DNA of 8,591 nucleotides from Planctomycetota bacterium (GTDB taxonomy: Bacteria; Planctomycetota; SZUA-567): the NCBI GenBank assembly GCA_031270145.1, contig JAISYD010000053.1, forward strand, positions 1 through 8,591, given 5' to 3'. Both the position numbers and the translations under genes were made by a program. Each line of letters starts with the position of its first letter. The first letter of the stretch is position 1. Positions 1 through 6,670 of this stretch are shown here, piece by piece. The notes beneath the pieces were generated by a model. That model was not told the DNA's origin. It made no database searches and saw nothing but the letters and a program-made list of their open reading frames with translations.

Positions 1-73
1 AAGCCCCGATAAGGTATAGCTTGGGAATCTTAGCGATCTGCGTAGTGGATTGTTCAGGAACAAGGAGATGGAT

Positions 74-1609
74 ATGGGACAAATGGACAAAGCAGATTAC
101 AATACGATAGTTATAATCACGTTGGTCATATTTTTCGGCCTATCCCTCTTGGTTGGCATCATCCCCTCCCGCAAGGCATCCAAGGGCTTCCTTTCCTTCA
201 TGATTGCCGACAAGGCCCTGCCCTGGTGGGCCATAGGCGGCACCTTGGTCGCCACTTATGTCGGCGCCCCCACCCTTCTGGGGTTTCTCGGAAGCGGCGC
301 CAAGATTGGCCTTACCTCAATGTGGCTAAGCGTTGCGCATTGCGGCAGCTTCATGATGCTGGCCCTGTTTTTCGTGCCCATATTGATCCGGATGAAACGC
401 GTCACTCTGGGAGAACCCCTGGGCGAGCGCTACGGCATGGATGTCCGACAGATTTCGTCGGGCCTGTCCTTTTTCCGCATGGTGGGAAGCATTGCCACGA
501 ACACCCTCGGCATCGGCCTGGTCATCTCCACATTTACCACGCTGAATCTCGCCGAGGGGGTGATTCTGGGGTCGATCGTCCTTATCATCTATGTCGCGGC
601 CGGCGGCATGTATGGGGTGGCCTACGCCGACACCTTCCAGGGGATCATCATTCTTTGTTTCCTGATCATCGCTCCCGTCTGGCTGCTGACGCACATCGGA
701 GACGGCAGCATGGTTTCGGGCTTCGGCAAGGTGCTCGCCAGCATCCCGAGGGAAAACCTGACCGTAACCAACGAAGATCCGAACCGGATAGCCGGCTGGA
801 TGGTGGTCATGCTGATGGGCAACCTGCTGCGCCCCGAACTGTTTGGCCGCATCTACGCCGCCCGCAACCCCAAAGAGGGCATCCTGACCTGGGTGGTAGC
901 TACAGACATCGCGGTTTTCATCATGATAATCGTTTGCGTCCTCGGACTCACGGCCAGATATGTCGTCCCCGATTTCACCGGCAGCGCCGATCAGTGGGGG
1001 CCGGCCATGTTCCTGGCCATCGCCCCGATATGGCTGACGGTGTTTTACGTGCTGAGCCTGATGGCGGCCGCGACCTCGACCGCGACCACTTCAATGCTGG
1101 GCAGCGCCAGCTTTTACGTCACCGATTTCCACATTCCCATTTTCTACAAGAACTCCCAGCCCTCGCGCACGAAGGTGGTCTGGCTATCCCGTGCGGCCGT
1201 CGTCTTCTTCACCGGCCTCGCTTTGTGGTGGGCACTGGCTTGGCGGGATCTTATCAGCATCCTGAGTTTCAGCTACACCGTCCTGGTGGCCGGCATACTT
1301 GTCCCGTATATCGGTATGTTCTTCTGGCCCCGGATGACCTCTTCCGCCGCCCGCTGGGCGGCCATCCTCGGCGGCGGGACCTCCATCGTCTGGCGGTTCG
1401 TCCTGCAGGACTTCAAGCTGATTCCCATCCCCTGGATCGCCCGGTTGGATCCCAGCATTCCCGCGTTGCTACTCTCTTTTGCCGCAGCCATCGTCATCAC
1501 CTACCTGAACGAACCGGAGTATGAAAAGGTTTATAAATTCGCCAAAGATTATGATCTAAAGAAATTACTCCTATGGGCAGAAACTGGCTTGGCTGGGAAA
1601 AAGGCGTGA
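74..1609 (+). CDS. Sodium:solute symporter (SSS family)
   Basis: This is a 511-residue inner-membrane protein of the SSS family (LeuT-type fold), which couples inward Na+ (or H+) flow to uptake of a small organic solute. It is hydrophobic throughout, with about 12-13 predicted membrane helices. Family hallmarks are the GGMYGVAYADTFQG stretch near residues 177-190 and the helix containing STATTSMLGS near 335-344. The Ser/Thr pair in that helix falls where vSGLT has the Na2-site residues Ser364/Ser365. The C-terminus is short and charged, with no extra domain. I chose the ATG at 74 because AAGGAG (62-67) lies 6 nt upstream; an ATG at 68 touches that site, and a TTG at 50 has none. The substrate is not readable: SSS members carry sugars, amino acids, carboxylates, pantothenate and more. 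The dehydrogenase and creatinase-like genes downstream suggest a carboxylate or nitrogen-containing organic compound. No clear promoter is visible in bases 1-73, so the transcript may start upstream of the window. Confidence 0.93.
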   Translation: MGQMDKADYNTIVIITLVIFFGLSLLVGIIPSRKASKGFLSFMIADKALPWWAIGGTLVATYVGAPTLLGFLGSGAKIGLTSMWLSVAHCGSFMMLALFFVPILIRMKRVTLGEPLGERYGMDVRQISSGLSFFRMVGSIATNTLGIGLVISTFTTLNLAEGVILGSIVLIIYVAAGGMYGVAYADTFQGIIILCFLIIAPVWLLTHIGDGSMVSGFGKVLASIPRENLTVTNEDPNRIAGWMVVMLMGNLLRPELFGRIYAARNPKEGILTWVVATDIAVFIMIIVCVLGLTARYVVPDFTGSADQWGPAMFLAIAPIWLTVFYVLSLMAAATSTATTSMLGSASFYVTDFHIPIFYKNSQPSRTKVVWLSRAAVVFFTGLALWWALAWRDLISILSFSYTVLVAGILVPYIGMFFWPRMTSSAARWAAILGGGTSIVWRFVLQDFKLIPIPWIARLDPSIPALLLSFAAAIVITYLNEPEYEKVYKFAKDYDLKKLLLWAETGLAGKKA

Positions 1610-1664
1610 TTTTCCGGGAACCGCGTCCGCATAGTGCGCATAGCAAATGTTTGGAGGCTATAAC

Positions 1665-1931
1665 ATGGGTGATGCCATAACAAACGCCGCTGGCAACGAT
1701 GAAACCGAACAATACGAAAAGAAAAAGTCGTCCTTCGAGGTGTTGGACGTATACGAGATTCCGGTTTGGTACAAAAACCACATTTGGCTATGGCCAATGT
1801 TCATCCAGTTGTTGTTGGTCGTGGTTTTTTCCTCACCCGAGGGAAGGCTCTCTTCGTTCCTCCTGTGGGGGCTTTTCATCGCCACGATGGATGTCCTCAT
1901 GATATTGGTGCAAAAATACTGGCCGATATGA
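1665..1931 (+). CDS. Small two-helix membrane protein, possible symporter partner
   Basis: This 88-residue protein has a polar, acidic and lysine-rich N-terminus (about residues 1-38) and two membrane helices, near 40-57 and 64-84. It ends in a short QKYWPI tail. The ATG at 1665 is preferred over the one at 1647 because GGAGG (1653-1657) lies 7 nt upstream of it. The gene follows the symporter by 55 nt on the same strand. Several SSS transporters have small membrane partners encoded next to them: YhdT with PanF, YjcH (DUF485) with ActP, and the DUF4212 small subunits. In those cases the small gene usually comes first. I do not recognise a specific family here, so a role in folding, stability or regulation of the symporter is inferred from position and shape only. 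The ribosome-binding site and the conserved-looking topology argue that it is a real gene. Confidence 0.72.
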   Translation: MGDAITNAAGNDETEQYEKKKSSFEVLDVYEIPVWYKNHIWLWPMFIQLLLVVVFSSPEGRLSSFLLWGLFIATMDVLMILVQKYWPI

Positions 1932-1942
1932 AGCGGCCCCGC

Positions 1943-1975
1943 TCCGCGCGCCGATGGAACCCGTCGGCGCGCGGA
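1943..1975 (+). promoter_or_regulatory. Intercistronic GC-rich hairpin
   Basis: A perfect 12-bp stem (TCCGCGCGCCGA at 1943-1954 with TCGGCGCGCGGA at 1964-1975) closes a 9-nt loop. It starts 12 nt after the small membrane gene, in the 141-nt gap before the dehydrogenase gene. No T-run follows, so it is not a standard intrinsic terminator. It could protect the upstream transporter mRNA from 3' exonucleases, mark a processing point, or cause partial or Rho-assisted termination. A weaker 6-bp stem (AGCCCC 1986-1991 with GGGGCT 2002-2007) lies just beyond. I see no convincing promoter in the rest of the gap. Confidence 0.6.
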
Positions 1976-2072
1976 ACGAGATGGGAGCCCCGAATCCGGC
2001 TGGGGCTAACGCTGGCGGGCGGCTTCCATCGAGGATCGCGCGAGGACGATTCTTCCCAGAAGGGACGAAGGC

Positions 2073-3179
2073 ATGAATAAATACAAAATAGCGGTCATAC
2101 CGTTGGACGGAGTCGGCAAGGAGGTCATCCCCATCGGCGTCGAGGCCATGCAAAAGGCACGGGAGATTCTCGGTGGCTTCGATTTGGAAACGCGGTTTTA
2201 CGACGCCGGGGTCGAATACGCCGGCAAAACCGGCAAAATGGCGCCGGACAACTTAGGCGAGGAGGTCGCCAAAGCCGACGCCATGCTTTGCGGCTCCGCC
2301 GGCCACTATGATGTGGAGATGGCCAGGACCGAATACCCGGCCTACAGGATCGGCGCGCCGGTGGCGCAGTTCCTGCGCGGTGGCCTAGGCAACAACATCG
2401 GCCTCCGGCCGCTCAAGCTGCTCAAGGGCATTGATTGTCCGCTCAGGAACAAGGATGAGATAGACGTCTTCCTGGTCCGCCAGCTCGCCGAAGGGATGTA
2501 CATCCATCCCGGCCATATGATTGGCGACAACGCGGCCTACGACACCATGGTGGTCACCCGCAAGACCACCGAGGAATTCGCCCACGCCTGCTTCAAAATC
2601 GCGCTGGGGCGCGACGGCCGCCGCCAGGACGGCAAGAGGATGGTGACCCTTGGCAACAAACACGGCGCCGTCGCCTGTTTCGACTTCTACCGCAAGATAT
2701 TTGCCGAGGTCGGCGCGGGCTACCCCGACATCGAACTGCATTTCACCCAAGTCGACGCCCTGGCTGAGCATCTCATCAAGGATCCTGATCGCTTCGACGT
2801 AATCGCCTGCGAAAATATGGTTGGCGACATTATCGGCGATATCGGCGCCTACATCACCGGCGGCATGGGCATAACCCCCACCGCCGACATCGGCGGCGTC
2901 ACCCCCCAGTTCCGCCCGAACCACGGGACATTCCCCCGTGCGGTGGGCAAGGGATTCGCCAACCCCTTCGCCAGCATCCTCACGGCGGGCCTGCTCATGG
3001 ACACCCTCGGCAATGATCGCCGGGACGAGACCTTGAGGGCCGGGGCGCGGCTCATCACCAAGGCCATGGAGCGCAATCTCTCCGGCGGCGGCCCGCGCAC
3101 CAGGGACATGGGCGGAACGGCCGGGACGCGGGAGGCGGCCGAGGCGATTCTAAAGGCAATGGAAACGGTTGGGCGATAA
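2073..3179 (+). CDS. Isocitrate/isopropylmalate dehydrogenase family protein
   Basis: This 368-residue cytoplasmic enzyme belongs to the NAD(P)-dependent beta-decarboxylating dehydrogenases (isocitrate, 3-isopropylmalate, homoisocitrate, tartrate), which oxidise a 2-hydroxy acid and usually release CO2. The length is normal. The core catalytic set is present: substrate-carboxylate arginines R102, R112 and R136 with family spacing, Y156, K196, and metal aspartates D228, D252 and D256 in the NMVGDIIGD segment. Two regions differ from textbook members. The loop reading PNHGTFPRAVG (282-292) has Arg289 where NAD-type IPMDH has Asp and NADP-type E. coli IDH has Lys344, which suggests NADP+ preference. 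The specificity segment before R102 (APVAQFLR) has neither the IDH Ser/Asn pair nor the IPMDH leucines, so the substrate is open. The start ATG has AGAAGGGA (2058-2065) 7 nt upstream. There is no leuB or TCA neighbour; the context (transporter, M24 protein) points to catabolism of an imported compound. Confidence 0.9.
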   Translation: MNKYKIAVIPLDGVGKEVIPIGVEAMQKAREILGGFDLETRFYDAGVEYAGKTGKMAPDNLGEEVAKADAMLCGSAGHYDVEMARTEYPAYRIGAPVAQFLRGGLGNNIGLRPLKLLKGIDCPLRNKDEIDVFLVRQLAEGMYIHPGHMIGDNAAYDTMVVTRKTTEEFAHACFKIALGRDGRRQDGKRMVTLGNKHGAVACFDFYRKIFAEVGAGYPDIELHFTQVDALAEHLIKDPDRFDVIACENMVGDIIGDIGAYITGGMGITPTADIGGVTPQFRPNHGTFPRAVGKGFANPFASILTAGLLMDTLGNDRRDETLRAGARLITKAMERNLSGGGPRTRDMGGTAGTREAAEAILKAMETVGR

Positions 3180-3198
3180 CCCACGGGAGAAAAAGGAA

Positions 3199-4374
3199 AT
3201 GGTTAAAATCGAGCACAATGTGCGGTACCAGGGCGGGCCTAGCAAGAGCGAAATGCAACGCCGCTGGAAATTGGCGATGGAATTCATGCGGGAACAGGGG
3301 CTGGATTATCTCGTGGCCCAGGCGAACGACGGTATACTGTGCGAAAAGGTCCGCTGGTTTGCCGAACTGCGCTCCGCCCATTATTGCTACCTGCTGTTCG
3401 ACAAGGACGGCGGCATGACCATGATCAGCCACGGCGCGGCTGGCGGCAAGGCCATCCCCTTTGATGTCGGGCTGACCAACAACATTTCCGTCCCCGTCTT
3501 CAACAACGCCTGCTACGCCGATTCTTTCGCCGCCGACAAGGCGGTGGAAATCATGCGTAGAAGGGGCTGCAAAAAAATCGGCTTCCTCAACCTCAATCTG
3601 ATTACCGTCGGGTTCTACCAGAACCTGCTCAAGGGGTTGCCCGGCGTCGACTCCGTCGACGCGACCGACGCCTTCGACTATCTCGTCGCGGTCAAGTCGG
3701 AGGAGGAGCTCCGTCTGCTGCAAGAGGCGTGCGACCTGCACGCCGCAGCCGCCAACGCGATTCCCGCCCTGATTTACGCCGGCCGCATGGAACGCGAGTT
3801 CGGCGCCGACCTCTACCGCTTGGCCATGCTCATGGGCGCGGACGAATATCTGTCCAACCTTTGCGTCAACTCCGCCCGCCTCGTCGGCCCCATGTTCGGC
3901 CTGCATTACCAGAACAAGATCATCAACGACGGCGACGCCGTCAACATCCTGTTTGAGGTGCCGACCCTGGCCGGTTATTACGCCGATCTGCACCGCTACT
4001 ACAATGTCGGCCAACCCGCCCCCGAAATGCTGGAGGTGATCGCCGGTGCAATCAAGCTGCAGGACGAGCTGGCGGCTTTGTGCAAGCCAGGCGTCAGGGC
4101 CTCCGACATCTTCGTCGCCTGTAACGATTGGCTTGGGAAAAACGGCTTTGGCCCGGAAATCCGCCTTTGCGGTCACGGCCAGGGCTACGGTCTGGTTGAG
4201 CGTCCCTATTTCGACGCCCACGACGACATGGTGTTAAGGGAAAACATGTATCTAGCTATCCATCCGACCGTCGCCAAGAACGGCGCCTCGGTGGCTCCGA
4301 GCGACAACTATGTCGTCACCAAGGACGGAGCTAGGCGGATGACTAGGTATACGCGCGAGTTGGTTGTCATTTGA
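3199..4374 (+). CDS. M24 family (creatinase/prolidase-like) protein with altered metal site
   Basis: The protein has 391 residues and two domains: a creatinase N-terminal-type alpha/beta domain (about 1-160) and a C-terminal pita-bread M24 domain (about 165-391). The fold markers are present: His236 in GLHYQNK before the IxxGD turn, Asp263 in GYYADLHR, and His326 in the GHGQGYG loop. Of the five usual dimetal ligands, only the second Asp (D263) and the His (H326) clearly remain. The first Asp aligns with Glu253, the Glu of the usual IEP motif is His355 (IHP), and the Glu of the usual ED motif is Ser368. This argues against an ordinary dimetal Xaa-Pro peptidase. It favours a metal-independent C-N hydrolase like creatinase, a single-metal enzyme, or an enzyme of another chemistry. 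The start at 3199 has GGGAGA (3185-3190) upstream and lies 19 nt after the dehydrogenase stop, so the two genes are probably translated from one mRNA. Substrate is unknown. Confidence 0.86.
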   Translation: MVKIEHNVRYQGGPSKSEMQRRWKLAMEFMREQGLDYLVAQANDGILCEKVRWFAELRSAHYCYLLFDKDGGMTMISHGAAGGKAIPFDVGLTNNISVPVFNNACYADSFAADKAVEIMRRRGCKKIGFLNLNLITVGFYQNLLKGLPGVDSVDATDAFDYLVAVKSEEELRLLQEACDLHAAAANAIPALIYAGRMEREFGADLYRLAMLMGADEYLSNLCVNSARLVGPMFGLHYQNKIINDGDAVNILFEVPTLAGYYADLHRYYNVGQPAPEMLEVIAGAIKLQDELAALCKPGVRASDIFVACNDWLGKNGFGPEIRLCGHGQGYGLVERPYFDAHDDMVLRENMYLAIHPTVAKNGASVAPSDNYVVTKDGARRMTRYTRELVVI

Positions 4375-4392
4375 AGCTTGGGCGGAAATAAC

Positions 4393-4420
4393 TTGGGTAA
4401 CCGGATAATCCGAATATAAT
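4393..4420 (+). promoter_or_regulatory. Putative sigma-70 promoter with internal dyad, upstream of the flavoprotein gene
   Basis: A perfect -10 box, TATAAT (4415-4420), lies 16 nt after a weak -35-like TTGGGT (4393-4398), matching only its first three bases. Between them is the dyad CGGAT-A-ATCCG (4402-4412), a possible operator. The predicted transcript would start near 4427, leaving a leader of about 90 nt before the ATG at 4517. This would let the flavoprotein gene be transcribed apart from the genes upstream. The -10 match in GC-rich surroundings is the main support. Confidence 0.5.
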
Positions 4421-4447
4421 GAGAGGTACGGTTTTACGCGGCGACAA

Positions 4448-4481
4448 GGACTCCGGCATTTGACCGCAAACGCCGGAGTCC
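4448..4481 (+). promoter_or_regulatory. Hairpin in the flavoprotein 5' leader
   Basis: A perfect 10-bp stem (GGACTCCGGC 4448-4457 with GCCGGAGTCC 4472-4481) closes a 14-nt loop. A smaller CCGCC/GGCGG pairing (4481-4485 with 4495-4499) abuts it. The structure ends shortly before the Shine-Dalgarno sequence GAGGGAGG (4503-4510). With no U-tract it is not an intrinsic terminator. It may separate the M24 message from the flavoprotein message or affect leader stability or translation. Confidence 0.5.
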
Positions 4482-4516
4482 CGCCGTCTGCCGTGGCGGC
4501 GCGAGGGAGGTATCGC

Positions 4517-5173
4517 ATGGACAAATACGTCATCGGCTTCAACGGCAGTCCCCGCAAGAACTGGAACACCGCCATCCTGCTGGAAAAGGCGCTGGCCGGC
4601 GCCGCCTCGAAGGGGGTCGGGACCGAGCTGGTGCATTTGTACGACCTCGATTTCAAGGGCTGCGCCAGCTGCTTCGCCTGCAAAACCAAGGGAGGGAAAA
4701 GCCTTGGCCGTTGCGCCCGCCAGGATGGCCTGACGCCATATCTTGAAAAGGCGTTCCGGGCCGAAGCCATATTCCTCGGCTCCCCCATTTATCTCGGAAC
4801 CGCCTCCGGCGGGATGCGCTCGTGCATCGAACGCTTGTTTTTCCCCTATCTCACCTACACCAATCCGTCCGGCACCCTATTTCCCCGCAAAATACCGGTC
4901 GGCCTGCTCTACGCCATGAACACGCCGGATGGCGGCCTCGACCAAGGAACAGCGGCTTGCGGCCAGACCCTTCGCGTCGTCGAGGGCATGGCCAGCCGGA
5001 TTTTCGGCCGTTCGGAGAGCCTGCATTGCTTCGACACCTGGCAGTTCGACGACTACTCGAAATTCGAGGCTTCCCGTTTCAACGCGGCCGCCAAGGCTAG
5101 GCGCCGCCAGGAGGTGTTCCCGCTGGACTGCAAAAAGGCTTTCGCCATGGGGGCGCGCTTCATGGCCGGATGA
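4517..5173 (+). CDS. Flavodoxin-fold NAD(P)H-dependent FMN reductase / iron-sulfur flavoprotein-like
   Basis: This 218-residue cytoplasmic protein has a flavodoxin-like fold. The N-terminal phosphate loop GFNGSPRKNWNT (7-18) and the second flavin loop LGSPIYLG (87-94), followed by SCIERLF (102-108), are typical of the NADPH-dependent FMN reductase group. A cysteine cluster C49-x2-C52-x2-C55-x10-C66 sits where archaeal and clostridial iron-sulfur flavoproteins carry a [4Fe-4S] motif, though their last spacing is shorter (about five residues). It could bind a cluster or zinc, or the cysteines could be structural. The expected role is electron transfer from reduced ferredoxin or NAD(P)H to an unidentified acceptor. 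The ATG at 4517 has GAGGGAGG 6 nt upstream, so longer in-frame starts are unlikely. It is the last gene before a strong terminator and probably has its own promoter at 4393-4420. Electron acceptor and link to the upstream enzymes are unknown. Confidence 0.88.
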   Translation: MDKYVIGFNGSPRKNWNTAILLEKALAGAASKGVGTELVHLYDLDFKGCASCFACKTKGGKSLGRCARQDGLTPYLEKAFRAEAIFLGSPIYLGTASGGMRSCIERLFFPYLTYTNPSGTLFPRKIPVGLLYAMNTPDGGLDQGTAACGQTLRVVEGMASRIFGRSESLHCFDTWQFDDYSKFEASRFNAAAKARRRQEVFPLDCKKAFAMGARFMAG

Positions 5174-5178
5174 ACGCT

Positions 5179-5227
5179 CCGGCGCAACCGGAAACGCGGG
5201 AACCGACCGGTTGCGTCCGGAATTTTT
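5179..5227 (+). terminator. Rho-independent terminator of the gene cluster
   Basis: CCGGCGCAACCGG (5179-5191) pairs with CCGGTTGCG-T-CCGG (5207-5220), giving a 13-bp stem with one bulged T and a 15-nt loop. AATTTTT follows (5221-5227). It starts 6 nt after the flavoprotein stop codon. This is a canonical intrinsic terminator and marks the end of the plus-strand cluster. Bases 5228-5316, between it and the palindrome arm, hold no gene I can recognise. Confidence 0.85.
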
Positions 5228-5316
5228 CGCACATTTCTGAAGGCGTAGCCTGAAGCCGATCTCCATTTGGATACAATAATAAGCACTATCTGCAACGCAA
5301 TATCATCACATCTTCC

Positions 5317-5345
5317 TCCGGCGGTGGCGGCCGCTTCAAGTTCTT
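5317..5345 (+). repeat. Long palindrome, arm in the 3' exon of the intron
   Basis: This 29-nt arm matches the reverse complement of 7212-7240 at 28 of 29 positions, the mismatch being at position 24. The two arms lie just outside the two ends of the group II intron. A further GGAC/GTCC pairing (7206-7209 with 5348-5351) continues the symmetry inward. With the intron removed, the arms fold into one hairpin with a 5-nt apex loop. No T-run flanks it, so it is not a standard terminator. It may be a structural intron target, or two insertion-sequence terminal repeats joined tip to tip. Confidence 0.85.
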
Positions 5346-5354
5346 GAGGACGCG

Positions 5355-5426
5355 GTGAGTAGACCGGGGCATTTCAGCCTCAGCCCCTCGCAGAACCGTA
5401 CGTGAACCTCTCGGCTCATACGGCTC
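5355..5426 (-). ncRNA. Group II intron domains V and VI
   Basis: Domain V occupies 5426-5393 on the minus strand and is exactly 34 nt: 14-nt strand, GAGA tetraloop, 16-nt strand with a 2-nt bulge. It begins GAGCCGUAUG, so the catalytic triad is AGC, including the usual G-U pair at positions 3 and 32. It starts 11 nt after the maturase stop codon. Domain VI follows with a GGGGC/GCCCC stem and the 3' segment GGUCUACUCAC; the A at 5360 is a candidate branch point. All essential domain V features are intact, so the ribozyme may be active. Confidence 0.88.
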
Positions 5427-5437
5427 CCATTCTTCAG

Positions 5438-6670
5438 TCAGTAGACAATACCCATTTGCCAGTGTACAAATGCGCGTTCGTTGTTACGCGCCATCCGTTC
5501 AAGTGTCTCGCCGGCTCTCGTTTTATGCTCTGCCAGCAGCTTGTGTTTACGCATGAGCCATCTGACCAGACATTTGTTCACCGACTGCCAAAGAAGATTC
5601 AATGCCGTCCCGTAAAATCTGCCATAGTAGTTCGCCCAGCCCATCAGGACCGGGTTGTACTTTTTCGAGAGCATATCAAGCGTTTGTCCCGTTCTCAATT
5701 GAAGACGCCACGAACGGACTTTTTGCCGCATTACCTTCAAAGAAGCACGGCTGACCGCTGGAAGAAAGCTCATAAAGATCCGCCCGTCTCTGCCCTTGGC
5801 CTGACGCGGCCGAAAGCTGTAGCCCAGGAAGACAAACTCTATGTTCGGATAATCGCCGCGGCGATTGCTGTCGCGACAGTAGACTATCCGGCTTTTCTCC
5901 GGGTGCATTTCCAATTTGCACTGGAGCAGCCGCTCTCCGACTTCCCGCATCACCTGTTCGGCCTGTTCTCTGTTGCGGCAGTGAATGACCCCGTCATCCG
6001 CATACCGACAGAACGCCGTACCGGGGTGCTCGCGGACTAGCCATGCATCCAGCGCATAATGAAGGAAGATATTGGCGAGAAGCGGACTGACCACCCCTCC
6101 TTGGGGCGTGCCTTTGTCGCGCTCGACCAGCTTTCCGTCCTCCATTTCCATGGGCGCCTTCAGCCATCTCTCGATGTACAATGTCGCCCAAGGACACTGG
6201 CAATGCTTGCGCACGGCCTTCATCAGCAGGTCATGGTCGATGTTGTCAAAAAGGCCTTTGATGTCGTATTCGATGACCCAGTCGTATTTCCAGCAGCGCT
6301 TCCGAACCAAGCCGACGGCGTCCAACGCCGAACGGCCAGGACGGTAGCCGTAGGAATCCCCATGGAAAATCGGCTCCACCAATGGTTCCAACATCATCTT
6401 GACCGCCGTTTGCGCCACTCTGTCCGCAACTGTCGGAACGCCCAGCATACGGACTCCGCCGGATTTCTTGGGGATGGGAACTCCCCGCACGGGCGGCGGA
6501 AAATAACTGCCCGAACTCATCCGGTTCCAGAGCTTGTACAGGTTGTCGCCTAGCTTGCTCTCAAACATCTCGACAGATTCTTCGTCTACACCGGCTCCTC
6601 CCTTGTTGGCTTTAACCTGCTTGTACGCTTCCCAAACAAGTTCCTTGGGTATTGCAAACGACCTCGTCAT
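5438..6670 (-). CDS. ltrA: Group II intron-encoded reverse transcriptase/maturase
   Basis: The 410-residue multifunctional protein binds the intron RNA, assists splicing (maturase) and copies it into DNA at the target (reverse transcriptase). The RT domain shows IPKKSGGVRMLGVPTVADR (66-84), the SYGYRPGRSA block (106-115), Asp136 in EYDIKGLFDNIDH, GTPQGGVVSPLLANIF (187-202), catalytic YADD (223-226), and the FLGYSF block near 281-286. The thumb and maturase domain X follows (about 300-395), including GWANYYGRFY near 344-353. The protein stops right after it, so there is no HNH endonuclease domain. Endonuclease-less proteins, such as that of RmInt1, are known to support retrohoming at replication forks. 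The ATG at 6670 is preceded by AGGAGG (6687-6682), 11 nt upstream. The frame is uninterrupted. Its overall motifs look like the RmInt1-type (class D) proteins, but I cannot assign the class firmly. Confidence 0.95.
   Translation of the reverse strand: MTRSFAIPKELVWEAYKQVKANKGGAGVDEESVEMFESKLGDNLYKLWNRMSSGSYFPPPVRGVPIPKKSGGVRMLGVPTVADRVAQTAVKMMLEPLVEPIFHGDSYGYRPGRSALDAVGLVRKRCWKYDWVIEYDIKGLFDNIDHDLLMKAVRKHCQCPWATLYIERWLKAPMEMEDGKLVERDKGTPQGGVVSPLLANIFLHYALDAWLVREHPGTAFCRYADDGVIHCRNREQAEQVMREVGERLLQCKLEMHPEKSRIVYCRDSNRRGDYPNIEFVFLGYSFRPRQAKGRDGRIFMSFLPAVSRASLKVMRQKVRSWRLQLRTGQTLDMLSKKYNPVLMGWANYYGRFYGTALNLLWQSVNKCLVRWLMRKHKLLAEHKTRAGETLERMARNNERAFVHWQMGIVY

Noticed and set aside
226..1524. Plus-strand open frame of 432 codons inside the symporter gene
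   Set aside because: It is an out-of-frame shadow rich in Arg, His and Pro; the symporter frame carries the family motifs.
1943..1975. Hairpin as an intrinsic terminator
   Set aside because: No T-run follows the stem; the next bases are ACGAGATGGG.
3055..4221. Minus-strand open frame of 388 codons opposite the M24 gene
   Set aside because: It is antisense to two recognisable genes, its translation is Val/Gly/Asp-rich as expected from the complement of GC-rich codons, and it has no motif.
5402..6553. Two plus-strand open frames across the intron (5402-6040 and 6059-6553)
   Set aside because: They are antisense to the intact reverse transcriptase and to domain V, with no recognisable protein motif.
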